Part shown: positions 24,899 to 33,243 of the stretch, piece after piece
Position numbering within the stretch: position 1 is the first letter of the stretch
Layout: the number at the start of each line of letters is the position of its first letter
Source of the DNA: Streptomyces venezuelae
Lineage (GTDB): Bacteria; Actinomycetota; Actinomycetes; Streptomycetales; Streptomycetaceae
Length of the DNA stretch: 64,000 nucleotides
NCBI RefSeq assembly: GCF_008642295.1
Contig: NZ_CP029190.1
Coordinates: forward strand, 3,277,001-3,341,000
Reading direction: 5' to 3'
Notes under the pieces: model-generated
Database searches by the model: none
Told to the model about the DNA's origin: nothing
What the model saw: the letters and a program-made list of their open reading frames with translations, nothing else
Translations under genes and position numbers: made by a program

Positions 24899-26115
24899 AC
24901 GGCCCCGCCGAGTCCCCTGACGACGGTTACGAGCTTCCCGGCCCCGCCCGGATACCGGGTCCGCGCGGTGCGGCCGACGACCTCCCGCCGGAGGCGGCAC
25001 CGGCACTGCCCGCCCCGCCGCCGTCCCACGACGTCCTGAAGTCCCTGCTGGGCGCCTGGGCGCTGGCGGCGTGCTCGGCGGAGGAGACCCGGGCGGTGGA
25101 GGACCACCTCACCGAGTGCGCGCCCTGCGCCGAGGAGGCGTTGCGGCTGCGGGACGCGGTGGGGCTGCTGCACCCGGAGGAGAGCCTGGACCTGAACCCC
25201 CTGCTGCGGTCGCGGGTGCTGGAGGGCTGCCTGGGGAAGCGTCCGGCCCGTATCCCGGTGCCGGTGTGGGCGAGCCCGTACGACACCGAGGCGGCGCGGC
25301 TGGACGCGCTGCTGCGGGACTTCGGCGACTCCGAGTGGCACACCCCGGTGCGGCTGAAATGGTTCGCCGAGGAACGGCAGCGGTCGCGCCGGACCACGGT
25401 GGCCGGGGTCATCGGCCACCTGCTGACCGTGGACGGACTGATCGCGACGGCGCTGGGGCTGGACGACCCGCTGGGCCCGGACGCACCGGCCCACCCGACC
25501 GCCCGTACCGAGCACTTCTGGGACTCCGCCGCGCACCCCGCCACCCGGCAGATCCGCGAACCCTGGCGGGAACAGGGCCACACCCTGGTGCGGACGGTGT
25601 CGTTCGCGGGCCGCGGGGTGGCGGAGCTCTCGGTGGACTACGGGGACTTCTCGCTGCCGCTGGGGGACGCGTTCCTGGAGCGGGCCTTCGAGTGCTGGGT
25701 GCATGCGGGGGACATCGCGGAGGCGGTGGACTATCCGTACGAACCGCCGTCCGGGGTGCACCTGCACAAGATGATCGACCTGGCGGCCCGGCTGCTGCCG
25801 GGGACCCTGGCCGGACGCCGCCGCTCGGGCCTGGCGTCCCCGGCGCGCACCCTGGTCACGGCCGGTTCCCCGGGCCGCACCCTGCACCTGGAGATCGAGG
25901 GATCCGGCGGCGGCACCTGGGACATCGCGCTGGACTCGCCCGCAGCCGCCACCTCCCCGGATCACACCGTGGCCCAGATCGCCCTGGACGGGGTGGAGTT
26001 CTGCCAGCTGGCGGCGGGCCACATCTCCCCGGAGGAGGCAGCCGCCGGCCAGCACGGCGACCGCGAGGCCATCCGCGACGTGCTCTTCGCGGCGGCCTCG
26101 CTGAGCCGGCTCTGA
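24895..26115 (+). CDS. Anti-sigma-factor-like protein with zf-HC2 and MDMPI (maleylpyruvate isomerase-like) domains
   Basis: A 406-residue soluble protein. After a Pro-rich head, residues 48-90 form a zinc anti-sigma element with the HxxxCxxC motif at His71, Cys75 and Cys78 (HLTECAPC). The rest is an MDMPI/DinB-like helical domain (from about 135, EAARLDALLRDFGDSEWHTP, then TTVAGVIGHLLTVDGLIA) with a C-terminal sterol-carrier-like part (about 310-390, LHLEIEGSGGGTWDIAL). No membrane segment is present, unlike most zf-HC2 anti-sigma factors. The MDMPI family often binds mycothiol, so a redox or thiol-linked signal is possible (inference). It overlaps the sigma gene by 4 bp. Confidence 0.86.
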   Translation: MNGPAESPDDGYELPGPARIPGPRGAADDLPPEAAPALPAPPPSHDVLKSLLGAWALAACSAEETRAVEDHLTECAPCAEEALRLRDAVGLLHPEESLDLNPLLRSRVLEGCLGKRPARIPVPVWASPYDTEAARLDALLRDFGDSEWHTPVRLKWFAEERQRSRRTTVAGVIGHLLTVDGLIATALGLDDPLGPDAPAHPTARTEHFWDSAAHPATRQIREPWREQGHTLVRTVSFAGRGVAELSVDYGDFSLPLGDAFLERAFECWVHAGDIAEAVDYPYEPPSGVHLHKMIDLAARLLPGTLAGRRRSGLASPARTLVTAGSPGRTLHLEIEGSGGGTWDIALDSPAAATSPDHTVAQIALDGVEFCQLAAGHISPEEAAAGQHGDREAIRDVLFAAASLSRL

Positions 26116-26153
26116 CGGAACGCGCCGGGGGACCGCTCTGACGGATCAGGGGG

Positions 26154-27050
26154 CTATGCGAAGACCACCGTGCGGTTGCCGTTCAGCAGGACGCGGTGCT
26201 CGCTGTGCCACTTCACCGCCCGCGCCAGCGCCTGGCACTCGACGTCACGCCCGATCGCGACCAGCTGGTCGGGCGTGACCTCGTGGCCCACACGCTCGAC
26301 CTCCTGCTCGATGATCGGGCCCTCGTCCAGGTCGGCCGTCACATAGTGGGCCGTCGCACCGATCAGCTTCACACCCCTCGCATGCGCCTGGTGGTAGGGC
26401 TTGGCGCCCTTGAAGCTCGGCAGGAAGGAGTGGTGGATGTTGATGATCCGGCCGCTGAGCTCCTTGCACAGCGCGTCCGACAGCACCTGCATATAGCGGG
26501 CCAGCACGACCAGCTCCACGTTCTCGGCCCGCACCAGCTCCAGCAGCTGCGCCTCCGCCTCCGCCTTGGTGTCCCGGGTGACCGGAATGTGGTGGAAGGG
26601 GATGTCGTAGGTGCCGACCAGTTCGGCGAAGTCGGTGTGGTTGGAGACCACCGCCGCGATCTCCACCGGCAGTGCCCCGATCCGGGACCGGAAGAGCAGG
26701 TCGTTCAGGCAGTGTCCGAACTTCGACACCATCAGCACGATCCGCATGCGCTCGTCCGAGCGGTGGATCTCCCAGTCCATCCGGAAGGTGTCGCCGATCG
26801 CCGCGAAGCTGGCGCGCAGCTTCTCCACCGTCACCGGCTCCTCCGCCGAGAAGTGGACCCGCATGAAGAACAGACCGGTGTCGTGGTCGCCGAACTGCCG
26901 GCTGTCCTCGATGTTGCAGCCGGTCATGAACAGATAGCTGGACACCGCGTGCACGATGCCTTGTTTGTCCGGGCAGGACAGGGTCAGGACGTACTGCTGG
27001 GTCTGGGCCGTGGGGGCGGTGCCGGTGGCGGCGGTGTGCGGGTCGCTCAT
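26154..27050 (-). CDS. purU: Formyltetrahydrofolate deformylase
   Basis: A 298-residue PurU. The N-terminal ACT domain starts at about residue 20 (YVLTLSCPDKQGIVHAVSSY), and the formyltransferase domain follows from about 100 (MRIVLMVSKFGHCLNDLLFR). Catalytic elements are INIHHSFLPSF (Asn and His) and ADLDEGPIIEQ (Asp). It hydrolyses 10-formyl-tetrahydrofolate to formate and tetrahydrofolate, balancing the one-carbon pool and feeding purine synthesis. Its upstream ribosome site is weak (AAAGG about 12 nt away). The SCO4402-like gene ends 44 bp upstream on the same strand, so the two are probably cotranscribed. Confidence 0.93.
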   Translation of the reverse strand: MSDPHTAATGTAPTAQTQQYVLTLSCPDKQGIVHAVSSYLFMTGCNIEDSRQFGDHDTGLFFMRVHFSAEEPVTVEKLRASFAAIGDTFRMDWEIHRSDERMRIVLMVSKFGHCLNDLLFRSRIGALPVEIAAVVSNHTDFAELVGTYDIPFHHIPVTRDTKAEAEAQLLELVRAENVELVVLARYMQVLSDALCKELSGRIINIHHSFLPSFKGAKPYHQAHARGVKLIGATAHYVTADLDEGPIIEQEVERVGHEVTPDQLVAIGRDVECQALARAVKWHSEHRVLLNGNRTVVFA

Positions 27051-27094
27051 GACACCACAGCCTTTCACACCGTTCGCGCCGTCTCCGCCGACGT

Positions 27095-27598
27095 TCAGAC
27101 CGCGCGGGTCAGGATCCGCAGCACCTCGAGCGAGCTCGGGCGGTTGTCCGGGTCCTCCCCGTCGGCGCCGGCCAGGCGTACGTGCGCCTCGCGGGCCGCC
27201 CGGACCGCCTCCGGCCAGCCGTGGTGCTCCAGGTAGGCGGAGACCGGCGCGTCCGGCCCGACCTGGTGCAGGATGCGCAGCACCCGCAGCACCGCGACGT
27301 CGACGAGGGCGGCCTCCTGGGAGTCGCGGAAGATCGTCCCGACGTACTTCTCGGCGGACCAGCTGTCCAGCCAGGTGTCCTCGACGAGCCGGTACACGGC
27401 GTCGGTCACATCTCCGTAGCCCTCGGCCCCGGCGAGCCAGGTGTCCTCCTGGAAGACCGGGTCGGAGAGCATGTGCAGCGCCGAGCGCACATTGCTGCGC
27501 CAGCGCCACCACGGCATGTCATTGAGCGGCATGCCGCCCATGGTGGAGGAGCGGCGCCCGCGGCGGGAAGAGTTCTTCGAACCTTCGTCGAATGTCAC
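27095..27598 (-). CDS. SCO4402-family hypothetical protein
   Basis: A 167-residue soluble protein of a conserved Streptomyces family of unknown function. The core MPLNDMPWWRWRSNVRSAL and later VRAAREAHVRLAGADGEDP are the family's recognisable parts. It is helical and Trp-rich near the N-terminus. The start is uncertain: GTG 27598 gives the longest product, while ATG 27541 begins directly at the conserved region; neither has a close Shine-Dalgarno. It lies upstream of purU in the same direction. Confidence 0.8.
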   Translation of the reverse strand: MTFDEGSKNSSRRGRRSSTMGGMPLNDMPWWRWRSNVRSALHMLSDPVFQEDTWLAGAEGYGDVTDAVYRLVEDTWLDSWSAEKYVGTIFRDSQEAALVDVAVLRVLRILHQVGPDAPVSAYLEHHGWPEAVRAAREAHVRLAGADGEDPDNRPSSLEVLRILTRAV

Positions 27599-27742
27599 GC
27601 TTTCGATCGTACGTACCCTTCCGGCGCGATCTTGACGGCCCCCGGTGGACCACCTCGTGAGACTCGCCCCTGCAATTCACCTTGACGTCACCGAATGTTG
27701 TGTACACCTCACACCCCAGTTCCCCATGGGGAGGAATGGTGC

Positions 27743-29035
27743 GTGGTCATGACCAACAGGCGACGCACCAGGATCACCAGCTCCCTTCTCAGCACGGTTG
27801 TCGGCGCGTCCCTCCTCACCGGGTGTGGGGTCTTCCCCGGAGACACAGGGGGCTCCGGGGAGACCCTCACCGTCATGACCTGGGCACCCCAGGACGGCAA
27901 GGCCACCAACATGCCCGGGATGCCGGCCATGGCCCGGGCGTACGAACGGTGGGTCAACAGCAAGGGCGGCCTGGAGGGCCGCCGGCTGCGGGTCATCACC
28001 TGCGACGAACACAACACGCCGACCGGCGCCGCCGACTGCGCACGGCAGGCGGTGGCCGAGAAGGCGGTCGCGGTGGTGGGCTCGTACAGCCAGCACGGGC
28101 GGGCCTTCATGGCCCCGCTGGAGAACGCGGGCATCCCGTTCATCGGCGGCTACGGGATCTCCCAGGAGGAGTTCCAGAGCACCCTGTCCTACCCGGTCAA
28201 CGGCGGTCAGCCGGCCCTGCTGGCCGGCGCCGGGCACCAGCTCGCCCGCAGCTGCGAACAGATCGCCCTGATCCGGCCGGACACCCTGGCCGGCGACTCC
28301 CTGCCGATCCTGCTGAACGCCGGCCTGAAGGCGCAGAAGCAGCCCATCGAGAAGGCCGCGAACGAGGCCGCCGACATCCGGGCCGCCGAGGACTCCGCCG
28401 ACTTCGGCCCGCAGGCCCGGGAGGCCCTGGCCCATGCCGGGCGGAGCAAGGACAAGGGCTGTGTGACGGCGGCCCTCGGCGCGCGCACCGAGACCTTCTT
28501 CGACTCCTTCCGCCGGATCGACGGCGGCAGGAAGCGGCCCCGGGTCGCCTCCGTCCAGGGCAGTGTCAGCCAGGCCCTGATCGACCGTACCGGTGGCGCG
28601 GAGAGCCCCTTCGAGGGCGCGTACATCACCGGCTGGTACCCGGTGGCCACGGACCCGCTGTGGGAACCGATGCGGAAGGTGATCGCCGAACACGGCTTCG
28701 GCGAAGACGGGTTGGACCCGGCGGACGTCGGCACCCAGACGACGTGGATCGCGTACACGGTCTTCGCGGAGGCGGTGAAGCGGCTGGGCGACCAGAAGGT
28801 CACCGGGCTCCGGATCGCCCGCGCCCTGAACAGCTCCGAGGGCATGACCACGGCGGGCCTCACCCCGGATCTGAGCTGGCGCTACGAGGACATACGGGCG
28901 GTACGCGGCTACCCGCGCCTGGTGAACGGGCGGGTCACCTTCCAGATGGTCCAGGCGGGGCGGCTGGTGGCACAGCCCGGCGAGTCCTCGATGGACATGA
29001 CCGAGACGATGGAAGCCGCCCCGACCACCGGCTGA
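27743..29035 (+). CDS. Lipoprotein, periplasmic solute-binding (branched-chain amino acid type)
   Basis: A 430-residue extracellular binding lipoprotein. The N-terminus has Arg residues, a hydrophobic stretch and the lipobox LLTGC (SLLSTVVGASLLTGC), so the mature form is lipid-anchored at Cys. The body is a type I periplasmic binding fold (LivJ-like): AYERWVNSKGGLEGRRLRVI, then EKAVAVVGSYSQHG and AYITGWYPV. No permease or ATPase gene is adjacent, so it may be an orphan receptor or use another transporter. GTG 27743 is preferred over ATG 27749 because GGGGAGG at 27728-27734 has better spacing to it. It ends convergently with the repeat-rich membrane-protein gene. Confidence 0.85.
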   Translation: MVMTNRRRTRITSSLLSTVVGASLLTGCGVFPGDTGGSGETLTVMTWAPQDGKATNMPGMPAMARAYERWVNSKGGLEGRRLRVITCDEHNTPTGAADCARQAVAEKAVAVVGSYSQHGRAFMAPLENAGIPFIGGYGISQEEFQSTLSYPVNGGQPALLAGAGHQLARSCEQIALIRPDTLAGDSLPILLNAGLKAQKQPIEKAANEAADIRAAEDSADFGPQAREALAHAGRSKDKGCVTAALGARTETFFDSFRRIDGGRKRPRVASVQGSVSQALIDRTGGAESPFEGAYITGWYPVATDPLWEPMRKVIAEHGFGEDGLDPADVGTQTTWIAYTVFAEAVKRLGDQKVTGLRIARALNSSEGMTTAGLTPDLSWRYEDIRAVRGYPRLVNGRVTFQMVQAGRLVAQPGESSMDMTETMEAAPTTG

Positions 29036-29046
29036 CCCCAGGCCCC

Positions 29047-29074
29047 GGCTGCCGGCTGCCGGCTGCCGGCTGCC
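29047..29074. repeat. Four tandem 7-bp GGCTGCC repeats
   Basis: Four exact copies of GGCTGCC (starting at 29047, 29054, 29061 and 29068) fill most of the 43-bp gap between two convergent genes. Each is partly self-complementary across units (GGC/GCC), so they may form weak terminator-like structure. Confidence 0.8.
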
Positions 29075-29078
29075 GGCC

Positions 29079-30476
29079 CTAGAGCTGGGACTTGTCGCGC
29101 TTGGTCAGCTCGTATTTGACGGCGATCCGGTTCCACATGGTGGCGGCCGACTCCTTGGCCTGGGAGGCCTCGCCGCTGGCCTTGTTGCCGGCGGCGGCAT
29201 TGCCGGTGGGCCGGGCCTTGCCGTCCTTGCAGCCCTTCTTGTCGTCCCGGTCGTCACGCCGGTCGTCGCCCCGGTCGTCCCCGACCTCCTCGGCCCAGGC
29301 GGCGTACGAGCGGTCGGCGGCGGCGGAGGACTTCCACGCCTTGGTCAGGGCGGCGGTCAGCCGGGCGTTGTCGGGCAGCTGGTCGATCTTCACGTCCTGG
29401 AGCCGGGTCACCAGCCCGTCACGCTGCCGGGCCGCGTCCCGCAGATCGGTGGCGGCCTGGTCCAGGTTCTTGCAGACCTTGATGTCCTCCACCGCCCGGA
29501 TCACGGCGGAACGGCTGTCGTTGCTGTCCGCGAGCAGCTTGTCCAGCTGTACGGCCTGACTGCGCGCGGGGTCCACCGGAGCCTCGGCGGCGGCGGCGCC
29601 GGTGGAGCCGCTGGGCGTCGGCACGGAGGACACCGCAGCGGGGTCGTTGTTCTGCGCCTTGCCGGGCTCACTGAGCAGCGCGCCGACGCCGAGCCCGGCG
29701 ACGGCGAGGCCGATCACCCCGGCGGCGATGATCCCGCCGGAGACCCGGCGGGGCGGGTCCTCCTGCTCGAAGGGGGGTTGCGCGTACGCGTACTGCTGGG
29801 GCTGCGCCGGCGGCTGGACCCGCGGCTGCGGCTGCGGCTGCCGACGCTGTTGCCGCTGCTGCGGCGGCTGCGGCGGCGGTTGCCGGAGCACCGGCTCCTG
29901 GATGGGCGGCAGATGCTGGGTGTGCCCCTGCTCGTCGCCCGGGACGGGCTGGATGTACTGGGTGGCGGCCTCGGCGAGCGGGGCGCCCGGGGCCCCCGGA
30001 CCGGGCGGGACCGGCGGGATGTACTGCGTCGCCGCCTCGGCGTGCGGAGTGCCGGGGCCGGCCGGGACCGGCGGAATGTACTGCGTGGCCGCCTCGGGCA
30101 GCGGGGCCCCCGGGCCGGCCGGGACCGGCGGAATGTACTGCGTCGCCGCCTCGGCGTGCGGAGTGCCGGGACCGGGCGGGACCGGCGGAATGTACTGCGT
30201 CGCCGCCTCGGCGTGCGGAGTGCCGGGGCCGGGCGGGACCGGCGGGATGTACTGGGTGGCCGCCTCGGGCGGCGGGGCCCCCGGGCCGGCCGGGACCGAC
30301 GGAATGTACTGCGTGGCCGCGTCGGGCAGCGGCGGGTAGCCATAGCCGTGGGGCTGGCCCGGACCCTCGTAGCCGGGGCCCAGCACATGGCCCGCCGGCG
30401 GGTCGGCGGGCGGCGGCGGGCCCCACGGCTCACCCTCGTACGGGTAGCCGTAGCCGCCTTGTCCGCTCTGCGTCAC
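29079..30476 (-). CDS. Pro-rich single-pass membrane protein with tandem repeats
   Basis: A 465-residue protein with no recognised family. The cytoplasmic N-terminal half (about 1-215) is Pro/Gly/Tyr-rich and contains seven repeats built around ATQYIPPVP, then a Gln/Pro/Arg-rich part. One membrane segment (GIIAAGVIGLAVAGLGVGAL, about residue 240) precedes an extracellular domain with a helical repeat of conserved Cys (DIKVCKNLDQAATDLRDAAR) and a D/R-rich linker (DDRGDDRRDDRDDKKGC). GTG 30476 is chosen because GGAGGAGG lies just upstream. The repeat head may bind partners, as in other actinobacterial Pro-rich proteins (inference). Function is unknown. Confidence 0.8.
   Translation of the reverse strand: MTQSGQGGYGYPYEGEPWGPPPPADPPAGHVLGPGYEGPGQPHGYGYPPLPDAATQYIPSVPAGPGAPPPEAATQYIPPVPPGPGTPHAEAATQYIPPVPPGPGTPHAEAATQYIPPVPAGPGAPLPEAATQYIPPVPAGPGTPHAEAATQYIPPVPPGPGAPGAPLAEAATQYIQPVPGDEQGHTQHLPPIQEPVLRQPPPQPPQQRQQRRQPQPQPRVQPPAQPQQYAYAQPPFEQEDPPRRVSGGIIAAGVIGLAVAGLGVGALLSEPGKAQNNDPAAVSSVPTPSGSTGAAAAEAPVDPARSQAVQLDKLLADSNDSRSAVIRAVEDIKVCKNLDQAATDLRDAARQRDGLVTRLQDVKIDQLPDNARLTAALTKAWKSSAAADRSYAAWAEEVGDDRGDDRRDDRDDKKGCKDGKARPTGNAAAGNKASGEASQAKESAATMWNRIAVKYELTKRDKSQL
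29946..30340. repeat. 57-bp tandem repeats inside the Pro-rich protein gene
   Basis: Seven copies marked by ATGTACTG at 29953, 30019, 30076, 30133, 30190, 30247 and 30304. The period is 57 bp, except for one 66-bp interval at the left where the unit gained 9 bp. In frame, each unit encodes 19 residues (EAATQYIPPVPPGPGTPHA on the coding strand). All spacings are multiples of 3, so copy-number change keeps the frame. Confidence 0.9.
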
Positions 30477-30595
30477 CGGGACCTCCTCCGCCGGCCCCGA
30501 ACCTACGGGACCGTCGGGCCACGCTACCGGGTACGGTCCGCGTCCGGACCCCGCGGGGCCGCGCAGCGCGGGCCCCGCGGGCACAGCCCCGCCGG

Positions 30596-31978
30596 TCAGG
30601 CCGGCTGCGGGGTGAGGCGGGTGGTGAACTCCCGGGCCGCCGGTTCGTCACGGTACGGGTCCAGGCGGGCCCGGAAGTCCGCCACGTACTCCGCGCCCCG
30701 GTTCGAGCGGATCGTCGCCAGCAGTTCCACCGCCTGCCCCGCCGTGGCACAGGACTGCTCCACCTCCCGCCGCTGCACCTGCGAGGACGCCAGCAGCAGC
30801 AGCCCGATCGCCCGTCTGCGCGCCTTCGTCGCCGGCAGCACCCGCAACGCCTCCTCCGCCCGCCGCCCCGCCGCCTCCGCCTGCCCCAGGTCCCGGTGGC
30901 AGTGCGCGAGCTCGTCCGCCAGATACGCCTCGTCGAAGTGCCGGATCCACACCGGGTCGTCCCCGGACTCGGGTTCCGCCCGCTCCAGCGCGCTCAGCGC
31001 CCGCGAGGCCAGCACCTGCGTGGCCCTCGCATCGCCCAGCAGCGCATGGCCCCGCGCCTCCGCCGCGTAGAACATCGCCTCCGCCCGCGGGGTGACCTGG
31101 CCCCGGGTGCCCTCCTGCGCGGCCCGCGCCAGCTGGGCGATCTCCCGCGGGTTGCCCAGCTCCGCCGCGAGGTGGCTCATCGAGGCGGCCAGCACATAGC
31201 CGCCGTAGGCCCGGTCCCCCGCCGCCTGGGCCAGCCGGAGTGCCTGGATGTAGTAGCGCTGGGCGAGGCCCGGCTGGCCGGTGTCCACCGCCATGTAGCC
31301 GGCCAGTTCGGTCAGCCGGGCCACCGCCGCGAACAGCGCCCGCCCCACCGGCTCCCGGTACGAGCCGCCGATCAGCCCCGACACCACGCTGTTGAGGTAG
31401 TGGACGACCACCGGGCGGACATGGCCGCTGCCGAACCGGTGGTCCAGGTCGACCAGGGCGTCGGTGGTGGCCCGGACCGCCTCCACATCGGACAGCCCGA
31501 CCCGCGAGCCGCCCGTACGCGCCACCGCCACGTCCGCTCCGGTGATCAGCCAGTCCCGACTCGGTTCGACCAGCGCCGACGCGGCCACCGTCGAGCCGGA
31601 CAGGAAGTCGCGCCGGCCCACGTCACTGCGCCACAGCTCGCAGACCTGCTCGATGGCTCCGATCACGGTCGGGGAGAACTGCAGGCCCACCCCCGAGGCG
31701 AGGTTCTTGCCATTGGCCATGCCGATCTCGTCGATGGTGACGGTGCGGCCGAGTTTGCGGCCCAGCGCCTCGGCGATGATGCCCGGCGCCCGGCCGCGCG
31801 GCTGCTGGCCGCGCAGCCAGCGGGCCACGGATGTCTTGTCGTAGCGGAGATCGAGGCCGTGTTCGGCACCGCACATGTTGACGCGCCGGGCGAGCCCGGC
31901 GTTCGAGCACCCGGCTTCCTGGATGAGCGCCTGCAGCCGTTCGTTCGGCTGGCGGGCGACGAGAGGCCTGGCTGCCAT
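30596..31978 (-). CDS. NsdA-like transcriptional regulator with TPR-like repeats
   Basis: A 460-residue cytosolic regulator. The N-terminus (residues 1-85, NERLQALIQEAGCSNAGLAR, then YDKTSVARWLRGQQPRG) is an XRE-like helix-turn-helix. The rest is alpha-helical with TPR-type repeats (QRYYIQALRLAQAAGDRAYG, LARAAQEGTRGQVTPRAEAM, ELAHCHRDLGQAEAAGRRAE). Composition and length resemble NsdA of S. coelicolor, a negative regulator of sporulation and antibiotic production; whether this is the orthologue or a paralogue was not checked. AGGGGG precedes the ATG. A GTGATC-N8-GATCAC dyad 22-41 bp upstream of the start may be an autoregulatory site. Confidence 0.85.
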   Translation of the reverse strand: MAARPLVARQPNERLQALIQEAGCSNAGLARRVNMCGAEHGLDLRYDKTSVARWLRGQQPRGRAPGIIAEALGRKLGRTVTIDEIGMANGKNLASGVGLQFSPTVIGAIEQVCELWRSDVGRRDFLSGSTVAASALVEPSRDWLITGADVAVARTGGSRVGLSDVEAVRATTDALVDLDHRFGSGHVRPVVVHYLNSVVSGLIGGSYREPVGRALFAAVARLTELAGYMAVDTGQPGLAQRYYIQALRLAQAAGDRAYGGYVLAASMSHLAAELGNPREIAQLARAAQEGTRGQVTPRAEAMFYAAEARGHALLGDARATQVLASRALSALERAEPESGDDPVWIRHFDEAYLADELAHCHRDLGQAEAAGRRAEEALRVLPATKARRRAIGLLLLASSQVQRREVEQSCATAGQAVELLATIRSNRGAEYVADFRARLDPYRDEPAAREFTTRLTPQPA

Positions 31979-31999
31979 GAAAACCCCCTGTGGCCGCGG

Positions 32000-32019
32000 G
32001 TGATCGTTCGATTGATCAC
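32000..32019. promoter_or_regulatory. GTGATC-N8-GATCAC inverted repeat before the NsdA-like gene
   Basis: Perfect 6-bp arms at 32000-32005 and 32014-32019, close to the start codon at 31978. Position and symmetry fit an operator of a dimeric regulator, possibly the NsdA-like protein itself. Nothing else was recognised in the roughly 160 bp between it and the mobile element. Confidence 0.4.
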
Positions 32020-32178
32020 TTCCCGGCGGATGTGCGGAGAATTCCGTGGAAATTCCGGGGATTCTTCCGCTCTGCGCTTTGTCGCTACCCATCCCCGGCT
32101 CCCCGGCCCCCTGCGCGCCCCCGGCCGTGCATCGATGCGCCCCGCATGCAGGATCGATGTTCCGCCGCCCGACCGGTT

Positions 32179-32396
32179 TAGGGGGTGTCCGGCGGATCAG
32201 GGCCGGGCCCGGCCCTCCCCCAGACTCCGTCCGGGGGGACCCCCAGCACCGCGGCTTGCCGCGTTGTCGTCGGTCGCCGACGTCCCCCAGCTACCGCTGG
32301 GAGGTGCCCCCACCGCGTCGACTCCCTCCTCCGCCTTGCAATCCACGGCACCAGACGACCCGGGCTATCCGACCCTGATCCACCGGACACCCCCTA
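32179..32396. mobile_element. 218-bp MITE-like element
   Basis: Terminal inverted repeats of 24 bp with one mismatch lie at 32179-32202 (beginning TAGGGGGTGTCCGG) and 32373-32396. A TA dinucleotide at both ends fits a 2-bp target duplication. The interior has further hairpins (about 32200-32240 and 32283-32313) and no coding capacity for a transposase. The ends resemble those of IS5-type elements of Streptomyces as recalled, which would make this a non-autonomous derivative. It sits 33 bp before the prim-pol ATG at 32430. Confidence 0.72.
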
Positions 32397-32429
32397 GGGC
32401 CGTAACCCCGGGTGACGGCGGGAGTTGTG

Positions 32430-33122
32430 ATGGACGTGGAAGAGACCATGGGAGTCACGGAGACCGACACCGCAGCCATCCCCAAGCAGCGAGGTGAGCA
32501 GCTGCTGGACCATGCCGTGCGGTACGCGGAAGAGCGGCACTGGGACGTGTTCCCCGGCACCTGGCTGGAGCCCGGGGACGGCAGGGAGCTGTGCTCCTGC
32601 GGGGCGGAGGACTGCGTGGCACCCGGCGCGCACCCCGCGGTGAAGGACTGGGCCGCGCAGGCGACGGGCAGTGCGGTACAGGTCCGGCGGATGTGGTCGA
32701 AGCACGCAAAGGCCTCCATCCTGCTGCCCACCGGCCGGACCTTCGACGCCATCGACGTGGCGGAGACCTCCGGATTCCTGGCGCTGGCCCGGCTGGAGCG
32801 GATGCAGCTCACCCTCGGCCCGGTCACCCTCACCCCGGCCCGGCGGATGCTGTTCTTCGTCCTGCCCGGGGCCGGGGCGAAGGTGCCGGACCTGGTGCGC
32901 AAGCTGGGCTGGTCGCCGTCCGCGATCGATCTGGTGGTGCGCGGCGAAGGAGACTTCGTGGCGGCCCCGCCCACCCGGTACGGGGGCCGGGGCGCGGTGC
33001 AGTGGGCGCGGCGGCCCACCCCGGCCAACCGGTGGCTGCCGGACATCGAGGAGCTGATCAGCCCGCTGGCGTACGCGACCGGCCGGGAGGCCTCGGACGC
33101 CCGCATCCGCCGGGGCGCGTGA
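32430..33122 (+). CDS. Prim-pol-domain protein (bifunctional DNA primase/polymerase N-terminal type)
   Basis: A 230-residue protein with the AEP-type prim-pol N-terminal domain of actinobacteria: LLDHAVRYAEERHWDVFPG, then CSCGAEDCVAPGAHP with Cys and His that may bind zinc, then ASILLPTGRTFDAIDV carrying the acidic DxD-like region, and FVAAPPTRYGGRGAVQW. There is no helicase domain, so it is a stand-alone short version; activity is uncertain. ATG 32430 has GGGAG at 32420-32424; GTG 32412 and ATG 32448 are alternatives. A MITE-like element occupies the region directly upstream, so the promoter may lie in or beyond it. Confidence 0.83.
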   Translation: MDVEETMGVTETDTAAIPKQRGEQLLDHAVRYAEERHWDVFPGTWLEPGDGRELCSCGAEDCVAPGAHPAVKDWAAQATGSAVQVRRMWSKHAKASILLPTGRTFDAIDVAETSGFLALARLERMQLTLGPVTLTPARRMLFFVLPGAGAKVPDLVRKLGWSPSAIDLVVRGEGDFVAAPPTRYGGRGAVQWARRPTPANRWLPDIEELISPLAYATGREASDARIRRGA

Positions 33123-33155
33123 CCCGGCACCACCGCCCGCCCGGGGTCCGCGGTT

Positions 33156-33171
33156 CATGACAAACGTCATG
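33156..33171. promoter_or_regulatory. CATGAC-AAAC-GTCATG inverted repeat
   Basis: Perfect 6-bp arms with a 4-bp spacer, 73 bp before the ABC transporter ATPase start. It is a candidate operator, most likely for a LuxR-type response regulator or MarR-type repressor. No regulator gene is adjacent. Confidence 0.45.
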
Positions 33172-33243
33172 GGGTGGCCGGATTTCGTGCCCGTATCGTG
33201 AGACGCGACCAACGGGGACAGCAGGGAAGGGCGGGGACGGCGT

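Noticed and set aside
32179..32396. Inverted repeats as a simple terminator of the neighbouring gene
   Set aside because: The flanking genes diverge, so no transcript ends here; the long separated terminal repeats with TA ends fit a mobile element better.
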